A DNA stretch of 64,000 nucleotides, from positions 1 to 64,000 of the forward strand of contig CASZWJ010000001.1 in assembly GCA_949493535.1 (NCBI GenBank). Direction: 5' to 3'. Positions 35,595 to 45,490 of the stretch are shown piece by piece. Under the pieces are notes generated by a model, which saw nothing but the letters and a program-made list of their open reading frames with translations, ran no database searches and was not told the DNA's origin. Positions within the stretch are counted from its first letter, which is position 1, and the number at the start of each line of letters is the position of its first letter. This DNA comes from an uncultured Alphaproteobacteria bacterium (GTDB lineage Bacteria; Pseudomonadota; Alphaproteobacteria; RF32; CAG-239). Position numbers and translations under genes: made by a program.

Positions 35595-35873
35595 ATGAGT
35601 AACGAAAAAATTTCCGCAGAACTTGAAATTCAAAATAAAAAAGGTTTACATGCCCGTGCCGCCGCCGCTTTTGTTAAAACGGCCGCTCCGTTTGACTGCG
35701 AGATTGAAGTTGAACGAATCGGACAAACCGTCAGCGGTTGTTCCATTATGGGATTGATGATGCTGGCCGCAGCCAAAGGCACAACAATCAAAGTCAGCTG
35801 CAGCGGCAATCAGGCGCAAGAAGCCCTCAAAGCCATTTCAGATTTGGTTAACAATAAATTCGGCGAAGAATAA
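35595..35873 (+). CDS. HPr-type phosphocarrier protein
   Basis: Phosphocarrier between EI and EIIA. The active histidine is H19 in KKGLHARAAAAFVKTA and the regulatory serine region is SGCSIMGLMMLAAAKG. Length 92 is typical. It follows the EIIA gene by four bases. The serine suggests possible HprK control, but hprK is not in this window. Confidence 0.95.
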   Translation: MSNEKISAELEIQNKKGLHARAAAAFVKTAAPFDCEIEVERIGQTVSGCSIMGLMMLAAAKGTTIKVSCSGNQAQEALKAISDLVNNKFGEE

Positions 35874-35890
35874 GCCTGAACCGGCTGATA

Positions 35891-36811
35891 ATGAAAAACA
35901 AAGCCCCCCGCAATAAAACGATTGAACTGACGGCAAAAGAAATCGGGCAATATGCAAAAAAAACGATAAAACTTTCTGCCTTGGTTGATTTGTCTCAAGT
36001 CTTAAACAAAACAATTTGCCAAGATGCTTTTAAAGCGCTTGATTTTCTGCCGGCAAATTCCGTTGATTTGCTGATTGTCGACCCGCCGTACAACCTTACA
36101 AAAAATTTTGCCGGAACAATATTCAAAGAAATGGGGCTGGATGACTATAAGGTATGGCTGGATAAATGGCTGAAAAAAACAGTCCGCCTGCTCAAAGGTA
36201 ATGCCAGCATTTATATTTGTTCCGATTGGAAAACCTCTATTGCCATTCCGGAGATTGCCGGAAAATATTTTTTGCTGCAAAACAGAATTTCCTGGGAGCG
36301 GGAAAAAGGGCGCGGCGCGCAGAACAATTGGAAAAACTGCCTTGAAGACATTTGGTTTTTTACCAAAAGCAAAGATTATACATTTAACTTAGACGCCGTT
36401 AAAGTCCAGCGGCCGGTTATTGCGCCTTATCGCGACAGCAGCGGCAAACCAAAGGACTGGATTGATGACGGACAAAGCAAGTTTCGTCTGACCCACCCGT
36501 CAAACATATGGACGGATATTTCCGTTCCGTTCTGGTCTATGCCGGAAAACACGCCGCATCCGACCCAAAAGCCGGAAAAGCTTATCGCCAAATTGATTCT
36601 GGCTTCCAGCAACAAAGGCGACGTCGTTTTAGATCCGTTTGTCGGGTCAGGAACAACCTCTGTTACAGCGAAAAAACTCGGTCGCAATTATATCGGCATT
36701 GAACGGGAAAAGGAATATGCCGCAATTTGTGAAAAACGCTTGGAAATGGCCGAGATAAACCCTGAAATTCAAGGATTTGAAAACGGCATATTCAAATCCC
36801 GCAACAGCTGA
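35891..36811 (+). CDS. Orphan beta-class N6-adenine DNA methyltransferase (YhdJ-like)
   Basis: Site-specific adenine methyltransferase. The catalytic motif DPPYNL is at residues 64-69 and the SAM-binding motif DPFVGSGTTSV near the C-terminus, so the motif order is beta class. The segment HPTQKPEKLIAKLILASSN is characteristic of the YhdJ/CcrM branch. CcrM usually carries an extra C-terminal domain that is absent here, so GANTC specificity should not be assumed; the central region with DAVKVQRPVIAPYRDSSG resembles YhdJ more. No restriction endonuclease is adjacent. It starts 17 bases after the HPr gene. Confidence 0.85.
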   Translation: MKNKAPRNKTIELTAKEIGQYAKKTIKLSALVDLSQVLNKTICQDAFKALDFLPANSVDLLIVDPPYNLTKNFAGTIFKEMGLDDYKVWLDKWLKKTVRLLKGNASIYICSDWKTSIAIPEIAGKYFLLQNRISWEREKGRGAQNNWKNCLEDIWFFTKSKDYTFNLDAVKVQRPVIAPYRDSSGKPKDWIDDGQSKFRLTHPSNIWTDISVPFWSMPENTPHPTQKPEKLIAKLILASSNKGDVVLDPFVGSGTTSVTAKKLGRNYIGIEREKEYAAICEKRLEMAEINPEIQGFENGIFKSRNS

Positions 36812-36922
36812 GTTTTATAAAATAAAAGTTTAAGCAGAATTCAAAGCAGATTAGATATTTAGCATAACTGGCTTAATGTTCTATTGAGAGCGGCTGATTG
36901 AAGATTAAATCTATTGTGTCTA

Positions 36923-36939
36923 CGGGAGACAAGCTCCCG
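36923..36939 (+). promoter_or_regulatory. Leader hairpin before tiny ORF 1
   Basis: CGGGAG (36923-36928), loop ACAAG, CTCCCG (36934-36939). It lies just upstream of the ribosome site AAGGAG of the 34-residue ORF. There is no T-run, so it is more likely an RNA stability or translation element than a terminator. Confidence 0.5.
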
Positions 36940-36969
36940 ACATTAACAATAAATTTAAGGAGAAAAACT

Positions 36970-37074
36970 ATGTCAAGTTCAGAAATCGAAAACATGAGAG
37001 CCGAAGCAGCCCGTTCTACAACAGGCAGAAAATCTTCTACATCCAAAACAACCAAAGGCTCTAAAAAGAAATAG
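36970..37074 (+). CDS. Tiny Ser/Lys-rich protein, module copy 1 (34 residues)
   Basis: Below usual size cut-offs. ATG at 36970 follows TTTAAGGAGAAA, one of the best ribosome sites in the window. The product begins MSSSEIENMRAEAARS and ends in a basic TTKGSKKK. It has its own leader hairpin and its own intrinsic terminator, forming a compact stand-alone unit. It shares its 15-base leader segment and overall layout with the 37231-37350 ORF. No known family; a small nucleic-acid-binding or stress peptide is conceivable from the basic tail. Confidence 0.65.
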   Translation: MSSSEIENMRAEAARSTTGRKSSTSKTTKGSKKK

Positions 37075-37089
37075 TTTCTGCCGTAATGA

Positions 37090-37117
37090 AACCGCTGGCT
37101 CAGGTCAGCGGTTTTTT
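37090..37117 (+). terminator. Intrinsic terminator of tiny ORF 1
   Basis: AACCGCTG (37090-37097), an eight-base loop and CAGCGGTT (37106-37113), running into a T-tract to 37117. Confidence 0.9.
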
Positions 37118-37186
37118 ATATCCATTGGTTTTAATTCGGTTATATGCCGGTTGCTTTCCGGTTTTTACCGATTAAATGTTAAAAGG

Positions 37187-37201
37187 TACGGATAATCCGT
37201 A
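37187..37201 (+). promoter_or_regulatory. Leader hairpin before tiny ORF 2
   Basis: TACGGAT (37187-37193), a single A, then ATCCGTA (37195-37201): a perfect interrupted palindrome about 20 bases before the ribosome site. It could be an RNA hairpin (with some bases unpaired in the loop) or a protein-binding site. Confidence 0.45.
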
Positions 37202-37230
37202 ACTGGTATCAAAATTTAAGGAGAAACATT

Positions 37231-37350
37231 ATGTCTTGTAAAACAGAAAGCATGAAAGCCGAAAGCTCTTCATCTGAAAATTCATCAAAAGAAACTTCTT
37301 CCCGCGAAAACTCTTCTAAATCCGGATGCGGATGCGGCCGCCGCCAATAA
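37231..37350 (+). CDS. Tiny Ser-rich protein with Gly-Cys tail, module copy 2 (39 residues)
   Basis: ATG at 37231 follows TTTAAGGAGAAA. The product starts MSCKTESMKAESSSS and ends KSGCGCGRRQ, so it has three cysteines, two of them in a GCGCG cluster that could bind metal or be redox-active. The leader shares AAATTTAAGGAGAAA exactly with ORF 1, and both products begin MS and contain an ESM/ENM-(K/R)AE segment, so they are probably distant duplicates. An intrinsic terminator follows. Function unknown. Confidence 0.65.
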   Translation: MSCKTESMKAESSSSENSSKETSSRENSSKSGCGCGRRQ

Positions 37351-37366
37351 AATAAAAAACTTTTCG

Positions 37367-37400
37367 TCCCTCTGCTGGAATCTGCTGCAGAGGGATTATT
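37367..37400 (+). terminator. Intrinsic terminator of tiny ORF 2
   Basis: TCCCTCTGC (37367-37375) pairs with GCAGAGGGA (37387-37395), followed by the T-rich tail TTATTTTATTT. It separates the module from lolA. Confidence 0.85.
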
Positions 37401-37474
37401 TTATTTAAAGCTTTTACTAATTTATTTATTTGGTTTATAAATAAAATCAACGTGATTTTCCGGAGACGATACAT

Positions 37475-38095
37475 ATGAAAAAACTACTTAGTTTGGCTTT
37501 AGGATTAATAAGTTTGAGCTGGAACGCTTTGGCTGCCGCTCCGACAGCTGCCGAAACAAAGCAAATAGAAGATTATCTTAATAATATCAAAACCCTTTCA
37601 GCCACCTTTGTCCAGACAGCCAGCAACGGCGGTTCGGCAGAGGGAAAAATCTATATTGCCAAACCGAACAAAATCCGCATGGAGTACAATGACCCGACAT
37701 CCGTCTTAATCGTCGGAGACGGCAGTTTTATCGTTTATAACGACAAAGAACTCGACCAAGTAACGCATATTGATTATGATGACATTCCGGCAACTTTGAT
37801 TTTGGCCAATGATTTGAAAATTGACGGCAAAAACCTTAAAATCAGCGATTTCTATTCAGACAGCGGCATTATGGTCGCTACCCTCGAATATCCTAAAAAA
37901 CCGGATATAAGCCCGATTACGCTCACTTTTGAAAAAGACCCGTTTGAACTCAAGCAATGGAAAATCGTTGACCCGCAATCTGTCGAGGTTACCGTTTCAA
38001 TTTACAATACGTTAAAAGACCAGAGCCTGAACGGCGATTTGTTTAAGTTCAAAAAAGACAAAAAAAGCCCGCTTAACTATAAAAACAAGAAATAA
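37475..38095 (+). CDS. lolA: Outer-membrane lipoprotein carrier protein LolA
   Basis: Periplasmic chaperone that carries lipoproteins from LolCDE to the outer membrane. A signal peptide (MKKLLSLALGLISLSWNALA) is followed by the LolA fold: KTLSATFVQTASNGG, GKIYIAKPNKIRMEYNDP and VGDGSFIVYND. Length 206 is normal. The stop codon is directly followed by the xth start, as in the common alphaproteobacterial lolA-xth pair. Confidence 0.93.
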   Translation: MKKLLSLALGLISLSWNALAAAPTAAETKQIEDYLNNIKTLSATFVQTASNGGSAEGKIYIAKPNKIRMEYNDPTSVLIVGDGSFIVYNDKELDQVTHIDYDDIPATLILANDLKIDGKNLKISDFYSDSGIMVATLEYPKKPDISPITLTFEKDPFELKQWKIVDPQSVEVTVSIYNTLKDQSLNGDLFKFKKDKKSPLNYKNKK

Positions 38096-38905
38096 ATGAC
38101 GACATTTAAACTTGCAACATGGAACGTTAATTCCATACGAATCCGTTTGGAACATCTGCAACGGCTGATTGATCTGGAAAATCCCGACATTATCTGCTTG
38201 CAGGAAGTTAAGGCTAAAGAAGAAGACTTCCCGTTTGATGAGATCAGAGCCATGGGGTATCCGAACATTGCCCTTTACAGCATGCCCGGTTATAACGGCG
38301 TAGCGATTTTGGGGAAATGCGGTTTAGACGGTTCCTGCCGCATGGACTGGGTCGGCAAAAAAGACGCGCGGCATATTAAAGCGCTGGTTTTTGACGATAT
38401 TGAAGTCAATAATATTTACATTCCTGCCGGCGGCGATATTCCCGACCCGATAGAGAATCTCTCTTTTGCCCATAAACTGACTTTTATGGATGATATATCG
38501 GAATATTTTGAGCAGCACCGCTCTGAGCTGGGCAACAAAAAAATGCTGCTCTGCGGCGATTTTAACGTGGCACCTTATGAAAATGACGTTTGGAACCACA
38601 AGCAAATGCAAAAAATCGTTTCGCACACGCCGGTTGAAGTCGAACGCTTGAACAGGCTCAAAGCCTCGCTCGATTTTGTTGATGTTGCCCGTGAATTTTA
38701 CCCTGAACCGGAAAAAATTTATTCATGGTGGAGTTACCGCAATCCCAACTGGCAAACAAATAACAAAGGGCGCCGGCTTGATCATATCTGGGTCACGCCA
38801 AACCTGAAAGAAAGAATTAAATCCTATCGCATATTGCGGGACACACGGACCTGGGAACGCCCGTCAGACCATGTGCCAGTCGTGGTAGAAATCGAAAAAA
38901 GATAA
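38096..38905 (+). CDS. xthA: Exodeoxyribonuclease III
   Basis: AP endonuclease and 3'-5' exonuclease of base-excision repair. EEP-fold motifs are intact: LATWNVNSIRIRLEHL, LQEVKAKEEDFP (catalytic Glu), LLCGDFNVAP (Asp, Asn), RRLDHIWVTP and the final histidine in PSDHVPVVVE. Length 269 is normal. It starts with no gap after lolA. Confidence 0.96.
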   Translation: MTTFKLATWNVNSIRIRLEHLQRLIDLENPDIICLQEVKAKEEDFPFDEIRAMGYPNIALYSMPGYNGVAILGKCGLDGSCRMDWVGKKDARHIKALVFDDIEVNNIYIPAGGDIPDPIENLSFAHKLTFMDDISEYFEQHRSELGNKKMLLCGDFNVAPYENDVWNHKQMQKIVSHTPVEVERLNRLKASLDFVDVAREFYPEPEKIYSWWSYRNPNWQTNNKGRRLDHIWVTPNLKERIKSYRILRDTRTWERPSDHVPVVVEIEKR

Positions 38906-38910
38906 AACAA

Positions 38911-38940
38911 AAAATCCGTCAGTTTTCTGACGGATTTTTA
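38911..38940. terminator. Bidirectional terminator between xthA and the response regulator
   Basis: AAAATCCGTCAG (38911-38922), loop TTTT, CTGACGGATTTT (38927-38938). A and T runs flank both sides, so it can end both converging transcripts. Confidence 0.92.
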
Positions 38941-38953
38941 TTAATTGGCAAAT

Positions 38954-39583
38954 TTAACATATTTTCAAACGATAGCCGCCGTCTTCCGTCAGAATGAGCT
39001 GGGCTTCGGCATCTTCATGCTCAACTTTTTGACGCAGGCGGTAAATATGCGTTTCAATCGTGTGGGTGCTGACATCGGGGCTGTATCCCCAAACTTCCTG
39101 TAACAGCTCGTTTTTGGTTACGATGCGGTCACGGCATCTATACAGATATTTGATGATTGCAACTTCTTTTTCCGTCAACTTAACGACTTCCTGATTTCGC
39201 TGGTTATAAATGTCTTTTTTTATCGGGCGGACAATATATTTATTGAAGGTCAAATAGCCGTCTTCGGTATTTTCAAGAAGATTGATGCCGGATTTTATTT
39301 GATTTAAGAGCTTGTCCAAAGACAAAGGTTTGAACACAACATTATTTAAGGCGGTACTTCCAACCCGTTCATCTCCGGATTTTTGCAGCAAAATTACCGG
39401 TGTCCGCGGATGGTTAAGGCGCAACTCTTCAAGTTTATCCGCCTGTTCGTCTAAAATTATCATATCTATCAGGCCGGCATCATCATGATTCAAAATAACA
39501 AAATCTTTGGCATAAAGACTTATCTGCTCGCTTAAATCTGCTGCAAAATCGGAATCTGACGACAAAAACAAGATATTCGGCAT
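38954..39583 (-). CDS. OmpR-type response regulator with a reduced receiver domain
   Basis: 209 residues. The C-terminal winged helix is clear (LTEKEVAIIKYLYRCRDRIV, EVWGYSPDVSTHTIETHIYR). The receiver is shorter than usual: the probable phospho-acceptor is in DMIILDEQ, and the KP pair is in VVFKPLSLDKL, but the N-terminal acidic pair is weak (LSSDSDFA) and the region after strand 2 is trimmed. It may work with little or no phosphorylation. No histidine kinase is adjacent. A response regulator beside xth is a recurring alphaproteobacterial arrangement. It may control the porin gene immediately upstream. Confidence 0.85.
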   Translation of the reverse strand: MPNILFLSSDSDFAADLSEQISLYAKDFVILNHDDAGLIDMIILDEQADKLEELRLNHPRTPVILLQKSGDERVGSTALNNVVFKPLSLDKLLNQIKSGINLLENTEDGYLTFNKYIVRPIKKDIYNQRNQEVVKLTEKEVAIIKYLYRCRDRIVTKNELLQEVWGYSPDVSTHTIETHIYRLRQKVEHEDAEAQLILTEDGGYRLKIC

Positions 39584-39596
39584 TATAAAAACTTTC

Positions 39597-40697
39597 TTAG
39601 AATTTCAGACTTAATCCGGTTACAAACGCATAACCTTTGTTATTTTCTTCAAGGTTAGCATTTGCCCCGTTAAAGTCAACATGGGCAGCCGCTAAATAAA
39701 CATCTAAGTTTTTATTGACCTGATATTGGTTGGAGAACATCACGATTTCGTTTTCATTATCGCTGCGGGAAGCTTTTGACTTAAAGTAAGACAAACCGGC
39801 TTTATACGGGCCGAATTCATACCCCAACCCGATGTCCCAGGCATAACCGTCGCGGTAACCGTCAAACCATTCCGGCGTGTTGTCCGAAACTTTACGGTTA
39901 ACCGGATTTTTTGAATCGGCATTGGTTCTGCGCCAGCCGCCGCCTAATGTCCAGTTGCCGCGAGATAAGGCCAAAGACGCCGAATATTCCTGATCATTAT
40001 CAATAAAATCCGCATAGCCCAAAGAACTGCTGATTGTGACAAAATCCAAGTCCACACTGTTATACAAGCTGACAATATATCCGCCTTTGTCATAATATGG
40101 CGCGTCTTTATTAACCAGACCGCGGCGGTTATAAGTTTCCGGCACATAGGTCAAACCGAGCATCGTATTATAATATTCCGGCGAAATATAAGAAATTTTC
40201 GGCGCAACGCCGTCCGTATTAATATAAGTCGTATTTAACGTTGCAAAGCGGGCATAATGATTTTTGCGTTTCCAGTTCGGATTAGCTATAAAATCAACAA
40301 TATCGCTGTTTTCTACGCCCAAAGGGCCGACCGTCGGCACTCCGCCATGAAACTGGGCAGCAACGTTCCATGTCTGCCCGAGCATCAGGCGCCCGTACGG
40401 ACTGTCCATTATGCCATAAATCTCCTCGCCCCATTTTCCTTGGTTATAGTCTTCAAGTTCATGATTGACGCCGAACATAAAATCGGCATAAATTCCGGCT
40501 TCATATTCATTATTAAACACATATTTCGCATAAACGGCCAAATCTGCGTCTCCGGTTCCGTGATGATGGCTTTCAGTATCGGCATAGCCGTATAATCCGG
40601 TGACGCTGCCCGAGGCGTCATATTCCCATTCTCCGGCTTGCAGCGGAAAAGCCAAAAGGGCTGAGAATAAAAAACTAAGATAAAATTTACGGCTCAT
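39597..40697 (-). CDS. Outer-membrane porin
   Basis: General porin of the Gram-negative 16-strand type. The signal peptide is MSRKFYLSFLFSALLAFPLQA; the mature chain shows alternating beta strands (WEYDASGSVTGLYGY, GIYADFMFGVNH), a constriction-loop region (YGIMDSPYGRLMLGQTWNV) and the terminal phenylalanine (FVTGLSLKF) needed for Bam recognition. Length 366 is normal. It lies 13 bases upstream of the response regulator on the same strand. Confidence 0.9.
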   Translation of the reverse strand: MSRKFYLSFLFSALLAFPLQAGEWEYDASGSVTGLYGYADTESHHHGTGDADLAVYAKYVFNNEYEAGIYADFMFGVNHELEDYNQGKWGEEIYGIMDSPYGRLMLGQTWNVAAQFHGGVPTVGPLGVENSDIVDFIANPNWKRKNHYARFATLNTTYINTDGVAPKISYISPEYYNTMLGLTYVPETYNRRGLVNKDAPYYDKGGYIVSLYNSVDLDFVTISSSLGYADFIDNDQEYSASLALSRGNWTLGGGWRRTNADSKNPVNRKVSDNTPEWFDGYRDGYAWDIGLGYEFGPYKAGLSYFKSKASRSDNENEIVMFSNQYQVNKNLDVYLAAAHVDFNGANANLEENNKGYAFVTGLSLKF

Positions 40698-40821
40698 TTG
40701 ATGTTTCCTGAAAAATTTTTTTAAGTTTAGAACATGCAGCTTTAAATAGTCAACATAAATTGTATTTGCAATATGTCAGCGGCAGTTCTATAATTTTTTT
40801 CATAAATTAAGGAGGCATGGC

Positions 40822-41361
40822 ATGGAACAAAAAAAATATCAATCAGGACTGGTCGTTATGCGCGCCCAGCCGCCGCATATCGGTCACGAAAAACTTATTC
40901 GCCGCATGCTTTTCGAATGCGAAAAAATAACCATTATCCTCGGTTCTGTCCAAGAACAGGGAACGGAAAGAAATCCCTACAGCTACACTCAGCGCAAAGC
41001 CATGCTGCAAAAAATGTTCAACGAAGAAGAAAGCGCCCGCATTAAAATTCTCGGAATTTTTGACATAAACAATCCGACGGAATGGTCTTCTTTTGTTTTG
41101 GATTTTATCAAAGAATCAATGCCGGACATCATCCGGCCGGACGTTTATTACGCCGGCAGCGCCTACGATGCACAATGGTTTCGCAAAGATTTTGCCAATA
41201 TTGTGATTGAAAACCGCGTTGATTACAGCTTTCCGTATGTTTCCGGCTCAATGGTCCGCGACATGATAAAAATCGGCGACGAACGCTGGCGCAATTTTGT
41301 TCCGAAAGCCATTCATGAAATGATTGAAGAATTTTCACAACAACAGAAAGGATTGGCATAA
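40822..41361 (+). CDS. nadM: NadM-like nicotinamide-nucleotide adenylyltransferase
   Basis: Nucleotidyltransferase of 179 residues most like the archaeal/Francisella NadM type, joining NMN (or NaMN) with ATP to form a dinucleotide. The HxGH motif is in MRAQPPHIGHEKLI and the second ATP-binding motif in VSGSMVRDMI. GGAGG precedes the ATG. The stop overlaps the nadE start by one base (TAATG). Most alphaproteobacteria use NadD here, so a NadM type paired with nadE is unusual. Confidence 0.78.
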   Translation: MEQKKYQSGLVVMRAQPPHIGHEKLIRRMLFECEKITIILGSVQEQGTERNPYSYTQRKAMLQKMFNEEESARIKILGIFDINNPTEWSSFVLDFIKESMPDIIRPDVYYAGSAYDAQWFRKDFANIVIENRVDYSFPYVSGSMVRDMIKIGDERWRNFVPKAIHEMIEEFSQQQKGLA

Positions 41362-42140
41362 TGCAAAAAATTTGGGAAAAACTAAAATCCGGTTTGCAAA
41401 ATTTTTGCCGTGAAAATGGGTTTGACACCGTTGTCTTGGGTCTTTCCGGCGGTTTGGATTCCGCCATTTGCGCGGTGTTGGCGGCTGATGCCCTCGGCGG
41501 CGGCAATGTTCATGCCCTGATGATGAAAACCAAACATACTTCAGATTTAAGCTTAAATATTGCCAGAAAAATCTCCGAACTGAACAAACTTGATTATCAG
41601 GAAATCGATATTCAGCCGACCATTGATTATCAACAGGCTTTTTTGAGGCAAGTTTTCAAACAAGAGCCGAAAAATATTGTTATGGAAAACCTGCAAGCCA
41701 GAGAGCGGGGCAAAACGCTTATGGCCTATTCCAACCAATTCGGCGCGCTGGTTCTGGCTTGCGGCAACAAGTCCGAAACAGCTATGGGCTATTGCACGCT
41801 TTACGGCGATACCTGCGGCGGATTGGCACCGATTGCCGGCCTTTACAAAAGCGAAATTTTTGAATTGGCCAAATGGCGCAATGCCCTTAATCCCGTTTTA
41901 CCGCCTGAGGTTATTTCCCGCGCGCCGAGCGCCGAACTTGCTCCCGAACAAAAGGATGAAGACAGCTTGCCGCCATACGCGCTTCTTGATAAAATTTTAC
42001 GCCTTTATATTGATGAAAAGCGCAGCTTGCCGGAAATTGTCGCAGAAGGTTATGACGCGGTTACGGCAGAATGGATTATCAAACGCTACCAAGCGCAAGC
42101 TTTCAAGCGATTGCAACTTCCGCCCGCCTTAAAGCTTTGA
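41361..42140 (+). CDS. nadE: NAD synthetase (single synthetase domain)
   Basis: ATP-pyrophosphatase-type amidating enzyme. The PP-loop LGLSGGLDSAICAVLA is at about residues 27-42; NKSETAMGYCTLYGD, GGLAPIAGLYKSEIF and RAPSAELAPEQKDEDSLPPY follow. These segments resemble the synthetase half of the two-domain glutamine-dependent enzyme, yet the N-terminal glutaminase (nitrilase) domain is missing, so it should use ammonia or a separate amidotransferase. Coupled to nadM by a one-base overlap. The pair could also work as an NMN-synthetase route, as described for Francisella. Confidence 0.9.
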   Translation: MQKIWEKLKSGLQNFCRENGFDTVVLGLSGGLDSAICAVLAADALGGGNVHALMMKTKHTSDLSLNIARKISELNKLDYQEIDIQPTIDYQQAFLRQVFKQEPKNIVMENLQARERGKTLMAYSNQFGALVLACGNKSETAMGYCTLYGDTCGGLAPIAGLYKSEIFELAKWRNALNPVLPPEVISRAPSAELAPEQKDEDSLPPYALLDKILRLYIDEKRSLPEIVAEGYDAVTAEWIIKRYQAQAFKRLQLPPALKL

Positions 42141-42230
42141 TTTCTAAACTTCTTGACAAGTATTGCATATAAGCATACCTTTTAGCCGGTTATAAGTAAA
42201 TATATGTCAAATTAAAAAAATAATTATTAT

Positions 42231-42764
42231 ATGGAAACACAAGAAATTTTCCGCGTTTTTGACGCCTGCCAGCCGTCCGTCGCCCAAGTGCGGGAATACT
42301 TGGAACGGATTTCGGGGGTGTCGCCGTTTGACTTGATTTTTGCTAAAGGCGGCATAGAAACGATTACCAATCAAATCAAGCATAATCAGGGCGAGCTTAT
42401 CGGCATCGTTATGGATAAAACGGTTTTTTATGCCCGAGGGCTATGCAAAAGCGACCGAAACAATATTCTGTCATCAAATGATGTTTTTGCTTTCGGACGG
42501 ACACTGCATCCCAAAGCGCTGCCCATGAACAGAAAAACTCTTGCTATTTTAAGAAAAAATATTGATGCTTATAAGAAGACAGCAGATATGCTTCAGGTTT
42601 TCGGCTATAATATTTTACCATTGCAAACTCATTATCCGCTTTTTGAAAAAGATGATAATGTAGCTTATGTAAGCTATTTCGATATTAATGGCATCGGCAT
42701 CGGAAATTCAAAAATTCCCTATTTCTTATGTCACGATAATATTTTTTTCTGCAGCAGTTTATAA
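42231..42764 (+). CDS. Unknown protein
   Basis: Not recognised. 177 residues without signal peptide or membrane helix. Segments FRVFDACQPSVAQVREYLER and IGIVMDKTVFYARGLCKSDR are distinctive but match no family I know. No clear ribosome site precedes the ATG. It ends shortly before the bidirectional terminator shared with gyrB. Confidence 0.55.
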   Translation: METQEIFRVFDACQPSVAQVREYLERISGVSPFDLIFAKGGIETITNQIKHNQGELIGIVMDKTVFYARGLCKSDRNNILSSNDVFAFGRTLHPKALPMNRKTLAILRKNIDAYKKTADMLQVFGYNILPLQTHYPLFEKDDNVAYVSYFDINGIGIGNSKIPYFLCHDNIFFCSSL

Positions 42765-42775
42765 AAATAATATAA

Positions 42776-42806
42776 AACCCCCCGAAGCGATTGCTTACGG
42801 GGGGTT
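42776..42806. terminator. Bidirectional terminator between the 42231 gene and gyrB
   Basis: AACCCCCCG (42776-42784) pairs with CGGGGGGTT (42798-42806); the inner AAGC/GCTT closes a GATT loop. A-rich on the left and T-containing on the right. It separates converging transcripts. Confidence 0.88.
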
Positions 42807-42827
42807 ATTCATAACATTAGAATTGAA

Positions 42828-45293
<2,466 letters not shown>

Positions 45294-45490
45294 TCATAAC
45301 AAAATCTGTTGTGTGAAATATACAACAAAATATCTTTTGCAACAAACAATAAATCAAAGATATCAACGGATAAACGAATATTTTTGACGTATTTTTTTAA
45401 TCCCGCGCAATACATTTTAGACAAATGTAATTCTAGACAAAAATCACAACTTATGATAATCTGAACTTAAGAAAATAAAAGGAAACGGCT

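Noticed and set aside
35891..36811. CcrM (GANTC methyltransferase)
   Set aside because: Lacks the extra C-terminal domain of CcrM and looks closer to YhdJ; specificity left open.
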